Below the pieces are notes generated by a model. The model saw nothing but the letters and a program-made list of their open reading frames with translations, was not told where the DNA came from and made no database searches. Of a stretch of DNA of 47,572 nt, positions 17,349 through 29,059 are shown in pieces. How positions within the stretch are numbered: position 1 is the first letter of the stretch; each line of letters starts with the position of its first letter. The DNA comes from Bacteroidales bacterium WCE2008. Lineage in GTDB: Bacteria; Bacteroidota; Bacteroidia; Bacteroidales; UBA932. The stretch lies in NCBI GenBank assembly GCA_900167925.1, contig FUZM01000007.1, positions 1-47,572 on the forward strand, in the 5' to 3' direction. The position numbers were made by a program, and so were the translations under genes.

Positions 17349-20153
17349 ATGAACACAGCTATGATACATTCTGTTACAAGATATCTTATTCTGGCAGGGG
17401 CCCTGCTTCTCGCCAGTATGAGCCTTCCGGCCCAGGATTATGGGACGGGAGCAATTTCCACGGCTTCGGGTGACGATCTGTACAAGACCGTGAATCCGAA
17501 CCTGACGAACACCTTCGTCGGCAACTTCTCCGGTATGAATGTTTATCAGGGTACCGGCGAGCTCGGAGGCAACAACGGCAAATGGATGATCCGAGGGATC
17601 GGCAGCTACGGAATGGGCTCATGGTCCTTGGCCAAGTTCTTCGTGGACGGCTTCGAGGTGAACGCCGAGTATGTATGCGCCATCTCTCCTTCCGAAATCG
17701 AGAAGGTTGAGGTATTGAAGGATGCCGCCGCCCTTGCCCTCTACGGAGAGAAAGGCGCCAACGGAATCATCCGCATAACTACCCGCAGGGGCGTCGAAGG
17801 CAAGACTTCGGTCCAGGCCCGCGTGCGGTACGGAATCCAGGATCCGCAGAGCATGAACAAGCCTCTCGGTTCGTTCGAATACGCCAGCCTCTACAACCAG
17901 GCCGTCTCCAACGACAACGGCATGAGATGGACTCCTGTCTATTCGGAGGAGCAGCTCGCCGCCTACAGGGACGGCACCGGCATCGATGTCGACTGGTATG
18001 ACAAGGCGATGCGGGATTATGGTACATTCTCCGACGTGGACGTGATCCTCAACGGAGGGACCAAGGGTGCCCGATACAATATCAATCTTGATTATGTCGG
18101 CAACCAGGGCCTGCTTTCCGCAAAGAACTCGGATTCGACCAAGAATCTCGGATACAACCGCTTCAACGTAAGGGCCAACCTGGATTTCAGCGTGCTGAAG
18201 ATCTTCGAGGTCCGCTTCGACATGGGCGGCCGTATAGAGATGCTGCACCGTCCGAACTACGCCATCTCCAGCCTGTTCTCGAACCTCCAGAAATATCCGT
18301 CAAACATATACAATGTCTATGACGACGAGGTCTGCGAGAATTACAGCGGTACTGCTGTCTATCCGAACAACCCTTATGCTTCAGTCCACGGACTCGGCTG
18401 GTACTCATACAAGGGCCGCAGTCTCCAGACAAATCTCTCCGTCAGGGAGAAGCTGGACATGGTCACCCCGGGCCTCTACCTGGAAGAAGCAGTCTCCCTG
18501 TACAGCTATACGCTGAGCACATATTCTAAGACTGCGAATTATGCCCGCTGGCACAACGGTTCTACCACTACTACGGACCAGACCACCACGCTCACCGCGA
18601 GCGGCTATGGCTCCGCCGGGATGCAGGACCGCAAGCAGGGCAGGATCACGGCCGGTTATGACCATGCCTTCGGAAAACACCACCTGACGACGGCCCTGAA
18701 CTTCTATCTCTCGGCCTTCAAGGGAGACGGATACTTCTCATACAAATACAACGTCGCCAATCTCAACGGCTTCGTCAACTATGTATATGACGGCCGCTAC
18801 GTCGTCGAGGCTGCGTTCTCCGAATTCGGCAACGACGCATACGCTCCCGGTCACCGCTGGGCATTCTATCCGACTGTCTCTGCGGCCTGGGTAGTCTCCA
18901 ATGAGGGATTCATGAAAGGAAACGCCTTTGACTGGCTCAAGGTCAGGGCATCTGCCGGACTCTCCGGTTACTCTGACTCGGCAGCCACGTCGGTACTCGC
19001 GGACTACTCCTCCAAGGGTCGTTACCTGTTCAAGGATTACTATACATACAGCTACATCGGCAGCTTCTACACTGGTGCGACTTCAGGTACTTGGCAGACC
19101 ACCCTCGTTCCGATGTTCGTTCCAAACGAGAATGTCCATTCGGAGAAGAGTCTCAAGTACAATCTCGGAGTCGACGCCCGCATAGGCGGCCTCAGTGCAA
19201 GCATAGACGCTTTCCTTGACAAGCGCTCCGATATCCTTACCCTTGACAAGTCCCTGATGGGATACTATGGCAAGCAGTATTCGTTCTCCAATTCCGGCAA
19301 GATGACAAATGCCGGTTTCGAGGTCGAGCTCGGCTATTCCGGAAAGACCGGGGACTTTGCCTACGGCATCGACGGTATGGTCTCATTCGCCCGGAACAGG
19401 GTGGACTTCATGGATGAGGTTCCTGCCGCCCATGCCTACAATGAGGCCACAGGCCGCCCGTTCGGTACATACATCGGACTCGTAGCCGACGGATTCTATG
19501 ACATCACTGACTTCGACGACAGCGGAAACTTGATTTCGACCCTGCCTACGCCTGCTTTCGGAGCGGTCCAGCCGGGAGACATCAAGTATCTCGACCTCGA
19601 CAAGAACGGAATCGTGGACCAGAATGACGTGACCAGGATCGGCCGCAGCTGGGTGCCTGAATGGGGCTTCGCCATGAACTTCAGGTTTGGCTGGAAGGGC
19701 TTCGACTTCCAGTGCATGATGCAGGGAGTCGCCGGAGTATCGGCAAACCTCCTCAGCAACTGGAACCAGAACGTCGCCTTCGTGGACAACGGCAATGCTT
19801 ATGCAATCGCCAGGGGCGCATGGGCATATTACCCGGCCGAAGGCATCGACAACCGCGCCGGCGCCACCTATCCGCGACTCACGACCCGCAGCAACGAGAA
19901 CAACTACCGTGACAGCTCATTCTGGATCAAGGATGCGTCATTCCTGAAGTGCCGGAACCTGGAGCTCGGCTACTCTTTCGATGCCGAAAAGCTGCAGAAG
20001 GCCCATATAAGCGGACTGCGATGCTTCGTGAGTGCGCAGAATGTGTTTACCATCAGTCCTTTCCAGAGAGACTACAATCTGGATCCGGAGAATCTCTCAG
20101 GCCTGTATCCGGCTATCAAGTCGTTCAACGCAGGCGTATCCATAACATTCTAA
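17349..20153 (+). CDS. SusC-like transporter 2, lacking the N-terminal regulatory domain
   Basis: The product has 934 residues with a signal peptide (MSLPAQ cleavage near residue 29). Right after it comes a plug-like domain (FVDGFEVNAEYV, GEKGANGIIRITTRRG) and then the barrel. Compared with the first SusC it is about 160 residues shorter. It has no carboxypeptidase-regulatory-like domain and no recognisable TonB box before the plug. Short SusC forms exist in Bacteroidota, so this is not necessarily a broken gene. It forms a second pair with the SusD that follows. Two pairs in one mannan locus may handle differently decorated or sized mannans (inference). Confidence 0.92.
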   Translation: MNTAMIHSVTRYLILAGALLLASMSLPAQDYGTGAISTASGDDLYKTVNPNLTNTFVGNFSGMNVYQGTGELGGNNGKWMIRGIGSYGMGSWSLAKFFVDGFEVNAEYVCAISPSEIEKVEVLKDAAALALYGEKGANGIIRITTRRGVEGKTSVQARVRYGIQDPQSMNKPLGSFEYASLYNQAVSNDNGMRWTPVYSEEQLAAYRDGTGIDVDWYDKAMRDYGTFSDVDVILNGGTKGARYNINLDYVGNQGLLSAKNSDSTKNLGYNRFNVRANLDFSVLKIFEVRFDMGGRIEMLHRPNYAISSLFSNLQKYPSNIYNVYDDEVCENYSGTAVYPNNPYASVHGLGWYSYKGRSLQTNLSVREKLDMVTPGLYLEEAVSLYSYTLSTYSKTANYARWHNGSTTTTDQTTTLTASGYGSAGMQDRKQGRITAGYDHAFGKHHLTTALNFYLSAFKGDGYFSYKYNVANLNGFVNYVYDGRYVVEAAFSEFGNDAYAPGHRWAFYPTVSAAWVVSNEGFMKGNAFDWLKVRASAGLSGYSDSAATSVLADYSSKGRYLFKDYYTYSYIGSFYTGATSGTWQTTLVPMFVPNENVHSEKSLKYNLGVDARIGGLSASIDAFLDKRSDILTLDKSLMGYYGKQYSFSNSGKMTNAGFEVELGYSGKTGDFAYGIDGMVSFARNRVDFMDEVPAAHAYNEATGRPFGTYIGLVADGFYDITDFDDSGNLISTLPTPAFGAVQPGDIKYLDLDKNGIVDQNDVTRIGRSWVPEWGFAMNFRFGWKGFDFQCMMQGVAGVSANLLSNWNQNVAFVDNGNAYAIARGAWAYYPAEGIDNRAGATYPRLTTRSNENNYRDSSFWIKDASFLKCRNLELGYSFDAEKLQKAHISGLRCFVSAQNVFTISPFQRDYNLDPENLSGLYPAIKSFNAGVSITF

Positions 20154-20166
20154 ACCGTATCTGAAG

Positions 20167-22975
<2,809 letters not shown>

Positions 22976-22983
22976 AAAAATAC

Positions 22984-24954
22984 ATGGATATGAAAAAAGT
23001 ATATACACTTTTGCTTAGCCTGTCAGTCGTGGGAATGCTGTCTTCTTGCGGCGAAGTAATTGAAATCCCTGAAGTCGAGGAATCTCAGGGCCAGACTGAA
23101 CAGCCGGTCGCTCCCGGCGAGGGCCTGTCCGGCGATGTGGTCTTCTCTGCTACATGGGCGACGCTTGCCGACGGCTCGCAGCCTGTCTGGGCCGGTTCGG
23201 ACGTGATTATGCTATATGACGGATCTTCGGTGCAGACTCTCACCAATTCGGCAGAGGCCGGGATGGTGGCCAAGTTCCCTGCGACCGTCGCCGACGGCTC
23301 CACTTCTTTCTTTGCCGTGACTCCGGCTCTTGAGGGGATGTCGATTTCGGGACAGGAGATGACCTGCGTGCTTCCGACTGTCCAGACATCGGGAATAGTG
23401 CCTCCGGTGGCTGTGGCGAAGTCGTCCGGCTCCCAGCTGTTCTTCTGTCCGGTGCTTTCCAAGGTCTCATTCTCCGTCGGTTTCGAGGGGGCTACCAAGG
23501 TGGTCTTCAAGACTCAGGAGAAGATTGCCGGAGATGTCGTCGCTGATTACAGCGGAGAGCAGCCGGTACTGACGGCTTCGGCTTCCGAGGTTACTGTCAT
23601 GGGCTCTTTTGCCAAGGGCGAGAAATATAGTTTCTCCATCATTCCTGCGGACATCAGCGGCTATACTGCCGAGGTTTATGTCGGAGATGCGGTCAAGGCC
23701 CATATCACCGGGGAGGCTTTCTCTGCGGTGGCCGGCGTCGTGACCGAGCTTCCTGCTTTTGCGCCGGATATCCCTACCTACAGGATTGTTTCGATGAAGC
23801 TCTGGGGCGGTACCGGTCCTGAGTACAACTGCACCAAGATATATGACCTGCTCAAGAAGCCTGGTTGCTTCAACAATGAGGACGGCCGCGGCATCGAGGC
23901 GCTGAAGGATAATTACATGGTCATGAAGGATGACGGTACGTTCATCAATTATGCCGGCGAGGACGGACGCAACTGGTGGTTCGTCTACAGCGGTTCGCAG
24001 AACCCTGAAAACGGCAAGGATATCGATCTGCGCAGCTTCTATGACTTGTATCCTCTCTATGAGGGCAAATGGGCCATGAAGTCGGCCCAGGAGATTGCGT
24101 TCACGAAGCCTGACGGCACCGTGACCACTGCGACCATGCTTCCTCCGGGCACATATGACATGCCTGGCACTTCTCCGACGCTGTCCGTCACTCTCGACCA
24201 TATGGCCCTGATGTTCCAGATCAAGGGCGGAAAGGACAACTGGACCCACACTTGGGATGATTACGGGGTGATTGCCTGCCGTCCTCGTGCCCTGTTCGTC
24301 GAGATTGAGAAGATGCCTGACGGTTTCGTGGTTCCTGAGGCTTCGATGACGAGGGATGATGCGTTTAAGTATGAGCCTCCGGTTGTGGTCGATTTTGACT
24401 GGAACAGTCTTCCTGGAAAATGGACGGTATATGGCGGCAACGCTTCGCCGTTTGGAATCTTCGTCCTGGGCGGCTCCGGCAGCGATCCTGCTTTTGTCAG
24501 TCCGATTGACAAGAGCTGGCTCTGGAATGATTCTATCTGGAGGGAGTCTGACAATGGACTGTCGATTGCAGTCACTTCTATGGCTGGTGCCGAGGTCAAG
24601 GGTACTACCAACTGGTGGGCCGGAAACGACGGCAAGTTCTGGGATTACAAGTGGAAGAGTACGGATGAGGATCTTTCGAGGTTCTATAACCAGCTGCCTA
24701 AGGGTAAGTATGAGTTTACGATGAACCTCCAGACTCTGGAGATCACTCTCGGCAACGGCCATAAGGCAAGGTTCCTGGGTCCTGGCGTCAATGAGTTCGT
24801 CTATGGCAAGACGCTTACCGTGCCTGATGGCTGTTTTGCTCTGGCTTTCCATCTGATGGATCCTATCCCGGCGACTGCCGACCACTACAAGGATGTGGAC
24901 CGCTTCGTCAATGCTCCTCTCGAGTACGTGATCATCTTCGAGAAACAGCAATAA
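22984..24954 (+). CDS. Large surface lipoprotein, fimbrillin-like N-terminus, probable glycan-binding
   Basis: The product has 656 residues, with a second possible ATG at 22990. The lipoprotein signal ends in MLSSC. Residues about 50-265 resemble the fimbrillin-type beta-sandwich found at the start of many Bacteroidales surface proteins (GSDVIMLYDG, ADGSTSFFAVTP). The C-terminal 390 residues are rich in Trp and Tyr (NWWFVY, DNWTHTWDDYG, SWLWNDSIW, TNWWAGNDG), which suggests carbohydrate contact. No enzyme motif is visible. As last gene of the operon it fits a surface glycan-binding protein role. A strong terminator follows 4 bp after the stop. Confidence 0.65.
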   Translation: MDMKKVYTLLLSLSVVGMLSSCGEVIEIPEVEESQGQTEQPVAPGEGLSGDVVFSATWATLADGSQPVWAGSDVIMLYDGSSVQTLTNSAEAGMVAKFPATVADGSTSFFAVTPALEGMSISGQEMTCVLPTVQTSGIVPPVAVAKSSGSQLFFCPVLSKVSFSVGFEGATKVVFKTQEKIAGDVVADYSGEQPVLTASASEVTVMGSFAKGEKYSFSIIPADISGYTAEVYVGDAVKAHITGEAFSAVAGVVTELPAFAPDIPTYRIVSMKLWGGTGPEYNCTKIYDLLKKPGCFNNEDGRGIEALKDNYMVMKDDGTFINYAGEDGRNWWFVYSGSQNPENGKDIDLRSFYDLYPLYEGKWAMKSAQEIAFTKPDGTVTTATMLPPGTYDMPGTSPTLSVTLDHMALMFQIKGGKDNWTHTWDDYGVIACRPRALFVEIEKMPDGFVVPEASMTRDDAFKYEPPVVVDFDWNSLPGKWTVYGGNASPFGIFVLGGSGSDPAFVSPIDKSWLWNDSIWRESDNGLSIAVTSMAGAEVKGTTNWWAGNDGKFWDYKWKSTDEDLSRFYNQLPKGKYEFTMNLQTLEITLGNGHKARFLGPGVNEFVYGKTLTVPDGCFALAFHLMDPIPATADHYKDVDRFVNAPLEYVIIFEKQQ

Positions 24955-24958
24955 CTTC

Positions 24959-24987
24959 AAGGGCTGCCTTTCCGGGCAGCCCTTTTT
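24959..24987 (+). terminator. Rho-independent terminator of the mannan operon
   Basis: AAGGGCTGCC (24959-24968) pairs perfectly with GGCAGCCCTT (24975-24984) around a 6-base loop, and the T run extends to 24987. It marks the end of the 12-gene unit that begins at 2206. Confidence 0.93.
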
Positions 24988-25535
24988 CTATCTTCGCCGT
25001 ATGGTCTGCCGCCGTCTCGTCCGGTTGACGGGCCGCTTCCGGCAGCGTCGGGAATCCTCGTGGTCGCGGCTCTGTTCCGCCGACTGCGTCGGCTCCATCC
25101 CTCCCAATGTCTACTTCGTCCTGCTGCGCAGAACTCGTATCCATCGGGCCCCTCCCTCTGACGTGGCCGAGGGTGGCCACGCTCGCCGCGACCAGAGGAC
25201 ACCCGCCGCTTTCTCGCCACTGCGACTGGCAGTGTCCTGCGGCGTCCAGCTGACGGGCCGCCTCCGGCAGGTTCGGAAAAGCTGCTCGGTCGCTGTCGCC
25301 GCCTAAACGGCTAACTCAGTCCTTTTACGTCTCCTTCGTCGCTTCGCTCGAAGTCGCCGTAACGTCCTTCAAACACACGCCGTTTTTCACGGCGGCGCCG
25401 GCCGCTCCCTCGCTCATCGCTTTTCCTCAATGCCTCCGGCGTCTCCGCCAGCTGGCCACGGTATCCGGCACCAGCAGAGGTTCGGACAATTGACACGCCC
25501 CCGCTTTACGAGTTCTCTAATCCGTCGGATAAAGC
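24988..25535. other. GC-rich intergenic region without a supported gene
   Basis: About 550 bp lie between the operon terminator and the tandem array. Open frames exist on both strands but overlap one another and give low-complexity Arg/Ser/Pro-rich products, so none is accepted. The stretch is rich in short inverted repeats: CACTGC...GCAGTG near 25217-25233, GTGGCC...GGCCAC near 25161-25178, and CGCTTTA (25502-25508) with TAAAGCG (25530-25536) right at the array edge. ACGGGCCGC appears twice, near 25028 and 25253. It may be a decayed or structured non-coding segment; the function is unknown. Confidence 0.5.
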
Positions 25536-26275
25536 GTTGAGGGTGCAGCAATGTGCCACTGAGCGACCTGTATTAAGGGATGGCGCACCCTCAACCTTGA
25601 TATTTCGGCGTTGAGGGTGCAGCACTGTGCCACTGGGTGCCCTGTATTAAGGGATGCTGCCCCCTCATCCCTGTTTTTTCGGCGTTGAGGGTGCAGTACC
25701 GTGCCACTGAGTGCCCTGTATTAAGGGATGGCGCCCCCTCAACCTTGATATTTCGGCGTTGAGGGTGCAGCACTGTGCCACTGGGTGCCCTGTATTAAGG
25801 GATGCTGCCCCCTCATCCCTGTTTTTTCGGCGTTGAGGGTGCAGTACCGTGCCACTGAGTGCCCTGTATTAAGGGATGGCGCCCCCTCAACCTTGATATT
25901 TCGGCGTTGAGGGTGCAGCACTGTGCCACTGAGTGGCCTGTACTATGGTTTGCCGCACCCTTAACCTTGTTTTTTCGGCATCGAGGGTGCAACACCATGC
26001 CGCTGAGTGCGTTGTACTAAGGGGTAGTGCCCCCTCATCCCTGTTTTTCCGGCATTGAGGGTGCAGCACTGTGCCACTGAGTACCCTGTACTGTGGTATG
26101 CCGCACCCTTAACCTTGTTTTTTCGGCATCGAGGGTGCAACACCATGCCGCTGAGTGCGTTGTACTAAGGGGTAGTGCCCCCTCATCCCTGTTTTTCCGG
26201 CATTGAGGGTGCAGCACCGTGCCACTGAGTGGCCTGTATTAAGGGATGGCGCACCTTCAACATTCAAATGGTCCG
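25536..26275. repeat. Ten tandem 74-bp units with nested inverted repeats
   Basis: Ten head-to-tail units each have exactly 74 bp. Each opens with (G/A)TTGAGGGTGC or ATCGAGGGTGC and contains the complement (GCACCCTCAAC or a variant) about 36 bp later, so each unit can fold into a long hairpin. The right arm of one unit and the left arm of the next can also pair over a 14-bp spacer. Inside is a smaller GCACT...AGTGC repeat. Units 2-3 and 4-5 are identical 148-bp dimers; units 7 and 9 are identical. Because 74 is not a multiple of 3, frames rotate from unit to unit and the roughly 60-residue open frames are not genes. Confidence 0.95.
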
Positions 26276-26286
26276 CGCCGTTCCTT

Positions 26287-26571
26287 CTAGACTCTCTTTC
26301 TGAAAAGGAGCGTGATCATCACCGTATGTATGAAGAATATGGGAGCCCCGACAGCGATTATAGCCACATTCTCCGTTAATCGGAAAGCTATAAGTACAGT
26401 TAAGGCTGTTAAATCTTGAATAATGTGATGAAGTCTGAATTCTCGTTTTGTCTTTTCATCAGCTTTAATTTCTTTCTTCCAGAAGTACCTCTTGATTTGC
26501 CTGTCCGCATTGCCAAACAAGCTATCTACCAGATCTATAAAGATCACTGCTTCAACAATATTCAGAAACAT
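26287..26571 (-). CDS. Small membrane protein of unknown function
   Basis: The product has 94 residues with three hydrophobic stretches (about 4-20, 50-65 and 70-88) and a basic middle (KRYFWKKEIKADEKTKREF). The base composition is more AT-rich than the polysaccharide locus. A minus-strand -7 box lies about 83 bp upstream. No family was recognised. The gene ends just beside the tandem array. Confidence 0.55.
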   Translation of the reverse strand: MFLNIVEAVIFIDLVDSLFGNADRQIKRYFWKKEIKADEKTKREFRLHHIIQDLTALTVLIAFRLTENVAIIAVGAPIFFIHTVMITLLFRKRV

Positions 26572-26653
26572 TTTTATTATTTTCTTTTCCTTATCCGGAT
26601 ATAATGATCAAAAGAATTAGTAAGCTAAACCTCATTGGAATAGGAGTACAGTT

Positions 26654-26661
26654 CAAAGATA
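26654..26661 (-). promoter_or_regulatory. -7 box TATCTTTG, minus strand
   Basis: A perfect TAnnTTTG match on the minus strand, 83 bp before the start of the small membrane protein gene. Confidence 0.45.
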
Positions 26662-26770
26662 GGGGAAAGATTTGGGAAATTTAGAAGAAAAAACACAGCG
26701 ATTGCAAAAACTGATGAAGGTGGAGACGTATTTGGGGATGTTGGGTGTATATAAGATAGAAAACGATTTT

Positions 26771-26778
26771 TATCTTTG
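26771..26778 (+). promoter_or_regulatory. -7 box TATCTTTG before the ECF sigma gene
   Basis: A perfect TAnnTTTG match 22 bp before the GTG start at 26801. The short leader would be about 15 bases. Confidence 0.5.
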
Positions 26779-26800
26779 TGGAAGGGAAATGATATTGTAA

Positions 26801-27358
26801 GTGTATAAGAATCTGGATAACCAGGAACTAGCCAGACGCTGCTCCCAAGGAGATAGATTGGCGGAAGATGAGCTGTATATAAGATATGCAGCCAAGGTGT
26901 ATACGCTCTGCCGTCGTTACCTGGGAGACGATGAAGAGGCCAAGGACCTCATGCAGGAATCGCTCATCCAGGTTCTCGACAAGATACATACGTTCGACGG
27001 CAGCAAAGGTTCCCTCTATGGATGGATCAGCCGCATTGCGATCAACAAGGCGCTGAACCAGATCAAGCGGAAGCGATGGCGGACAGTCTCTCTGGATGCA
27101 TGGTCCCGGGATACCATATCGGAGCCGACGGAAGAGGAGATGGAAATGATTCCGGAGGAGAAGCTGTTGGAATGGATAGCCGGGCTGCCGGATTTGAGAA
27201 GAGTCGTTTTTAACCTGTATTGTATCGACGGCTACTCGCACAAGGAGATCGGCAAGATGCTGGGGATCAGCGAGAAAGGGTCGGCCGGGGTGCTGGCTAA
27301 AGCAAGGAAACAACTGAAAGAAACGATAAGACACTATTTGAACGGACAGGAATCATGA
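26801..27358 (+). CDS. ECF-type RNA polymerase sigma factor
   Basis: The product has 185 residues from a GTG start; a nearby ATG at 26789 runs into a stop at once. Region 2 shows YIRYAAKVYTLCRRYLGDDEEAKDLMQESLIQVLDKI and the -10 recognition helix SLYGWISRIAINKALNQIKRKR. Region 4 shows LPDLRRVVFNLYCIDGYSHKEIGKMLGIS, a normal sigma-70 region 4 helix-turn-helix. This is a small group IV sigma factor. It overlaps the next gene by 4 bp (ATGA), and that gene encodes a membrane protein likely to hold or signal to it. Confidence 0.95.
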   Translation: MYKNLDNQELARRCSQGDRLAEDELYIRYAAKVYTLCRRYLGDDEEAKDLMQESLIQVLDKIHTFDGSKGSLYGWISRIAINKALNQIKRKRWRTVSLDAWSRDTISEPTEEEMEMIPEEKLLEWIAGLPDLRRVVFNLYCIDGYSHKEIGKMLGISEKGSAGVLAKARKQLKETIRHYLNGQES

Positions 27359-28548
27359 GAAAATGGGATGACATAGTCAAGGACAAACTGGGAGAATACG
27401 CAAGTAATCTTCCGGAAGACAGCCTTGTCACGTTCCATTCTCGCCGCGCCTTGACTGGAGCGACGAAGGCGAAGCGCTTCCCGCTGGCCTGGGCTTTGGT
27501 ACCTGCCATCGCAGCAGGGCTCGCCGCCGTCTTGTTCCTCAGGAAACCGACGGTTCAGGAGGAGGGCATCCAGATTATTCCGCAACCCGTGGAAGTATAT
27601 GGTCAGGTAGATGACTGCCTGGACACTGCCACGCCTCCTGAACCAACAACGTTGATCGCGCAAGCAATCCGGACAAAAACAGTTCGGCACATGCCGAAGA
27701 CTGAACAGCCGGAAGAGCCGGCAGTCGCCACCGAAGCCGAAGAACTCCTCCAAGCTGAAGAACCCCTCCAAGCCGAAGATGCCACGATTCCTGAAGCGGA
27801 CGATATCGTTGCGGAGGATTCATCACCTTTCGTGCCTCTGTCATCGAAAGATAGCCCTTCCTTCAAAATAGGCAACGGAGGGGCAATCGCCGCCGGAGGC
27901 GGGCTTGTTGCCGCCCTTGCGACACAACTTGCCAAGACTGATATGAATGACGTTAACGATATTAGCGACATAGTACCAACACCAGGCAACGAAGGTGACA
28001 TAAACGGTCCTCGTGATGGCATCAACGGTATTGATGATGGTATCAACGGTCCTTATGATGGCATCAACGTTCTTGAGGGAGACGCCTCGCATCGCAGGCC
28101 CTTGGTTGTCGGCATTTCCTTCAGGTACCCCGTCACGGAAAGGATCGGCATAACAACAGGTCTCGAATACTCGCTCTATTCGTCTTCGTTCTCTTACCTC
28201 ACTGGCGAAAAGACCCAGTCAGTCCATTACCTGGGCATACCGGTCAGGCTGGACTGGACCTTCGCTTCAAGCAAATGGCTGGAGGCTTATCTTGGTGCCG
28301 GGATCAAAGGCGATTTATGCATGGGCGCTAAGCTGGACGGAAAATCCATCGGCAAAGACGGCCCTGCATTCCGGCTGCTCGGCGTCAGCGGCATCCAGTT
28401 CAACGCGACCAGAAGGCTCAGCCTCTTCGTTGAACCGGAAATCAGCTGGACTCTTCCCTCCGGCCGCCGGGTCTTATTCACTTACAGCAGCGAGCATCCG
28501 TGGATGTTCACGGTAGCTACCGGAGTCAGAATCAATCTTGGAAAGTAG
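27355..28548 (+). CDS. ECF-linked membrane protein with C-terminal beta-barrel-like domain
   Basis: The product has 397 residues. The N-terminus (MRKWDDIVKDKLGEY) resembles the short sigma-binding segment of Bacteroidota anti-sigma-type proteins. One transmembrane helix follows (about 44-60). A long acidic, Glu/Pro/Ala-rich linker comes next, then a small Asn-Gly-Asp repeat (about residues 217-241, DGIN recurring). The C-terminal 150 residues have alternating beta strands like an outer-membrane beta-barrel (GLEYSLYSSSFSYL, FVEPEISWTL, ending VRINLGK). The gene is translationally coupled to the sigma factor. A role in signalling from envelope to sigma is likely but inferred. Confidence 0.7.
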   Translation: MRKWDDIVKDKLGEYASNLPEDSLVTFHSRRALTGATKAKRFPLAWALVPAIAAGLAAVLFLRKPTVQEEGIQIIPQPVEVYGQVDDCLDTATPPEPTTLIAQAIRTKTVRHMPKTEQPEEPAVATEAEELLQAEEPLQAEDATIPEADDIVAEDSSPFVPLSSKDSPSFKIGNGGAIAAGGGLVAALATQLAKTDMNDVNDISDIVPTPGNEGDINGPRDGINGIDDGINGPYDGINVLEGDASHRRPLVVGISFRYPVTERIGITTGLEYSLYSSSFSYLTGEKTQSVHYLGIPVRLDWTFASSKWLEAYLGAGIKGDLCMGAKLDGKSIGKDGPAFRLLGVSGIQFNATRRLSLFVEPEISWTLPSGRRVLFTYSSEHPWMFTVATGVRINLGK

Positions 28549-28570
28549 AAATCTTAAAAATATCAGATTT

Positions 28571-29014
28571 ATGGACAGTAAACTTATGAAATGGTTTTTA
28601 GCACCGATCGTTTTCCTTTTGTTGTCGCTGGTGTCATGTGAAAAGAAGGCGCCCTGTCACGAAGAAGATTATAACATTACTGCAGCCGAGGCCGTAGAAA
28701 TTGTCACTCCAATCCTTGACAAATACTCAGAAGAACATCGCTTTTGGTTAATCAGCAAGGATCCGATTCCGGCTAATACAACCTTGAAATATGGCCAGTT
28801 CGGATACTATGATCCACACTCGGAGTACTGCGGTAAATTCAAATCCCCCAATTACAAAGCCTGGCTGATTATGATTGGCCCAGACGCGAGAATCGATGGC
28901 TCCGTATATGGAACGGTGAATTTATTCGTTGATGTCAATACCGGGGAATATGAGGAGATCCGTGCCGACGGACAAATCTCAGATATAGAATGGGGTAACA
29001 TCGTACAATCCTGA
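28571..29014 (+). CDS. Small lipoprotein, tandem copy 1 of 3
   Basis: The product has 147 residues from the ATG at 28571, the position matching the starts of copies 2 and 3; an in-frame start at 28538 overlaps the previous gene. The lipoprotein signal ends in LSLVSC. The mature part begins EKKAPCHEED and contains NITAAEAVEIV, KFKSPNYKAWLI and GTVNLFVDVNTG, motifs shared by all copies. No known family was recognised. Two Cys remain beyond the lipid-bearing one. Confidence 0.75.
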   Translation: MDSKLMKWFLAPIVFLLLSLVSCEKKAPCHEEDYNITAAEAVEIVTPILDKYSEEHRFWLISKDPIPANTTLKYGQFGYYDPHSEYCGKFKSPNYKAWLIMIGPDARIDGSVYGTVNLFVDVNTGEYEEIRADGQISDIEWGNIVQS

Positions 29015-29059
29015 TTAAGGATCTTCAGATGTGATCCTAAACCAAAAAATTTCAGATTT

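Noticed and set aside
24932..25306. Open frames of 80-100 residues on both strands after the mannan terminator
   Set aside because: They overlap each other, have Arg/Ser/Pro-rich low-complexity products and lack promoters; they are GC-rich artefacts.
25591..26217. Six overlapping roughly 60-residue minus-strand frames in the tandem array
   Set aside because: The 74-bp period rotates the frame and each frame stops in the same repeat context; there is no start signal or family match.
25536..26275. CRISPR array
   Set aside because: The whole 74-bp unit repeats with no short repeat and unique spacer, and no cas genes are near.
25536..26275. Integron attC array
   Set aside because: The inverted arms are suggestive, but the RYYYAAC/GTTRRRY boxes do not match, units carry no cassettes and no integrase is present.
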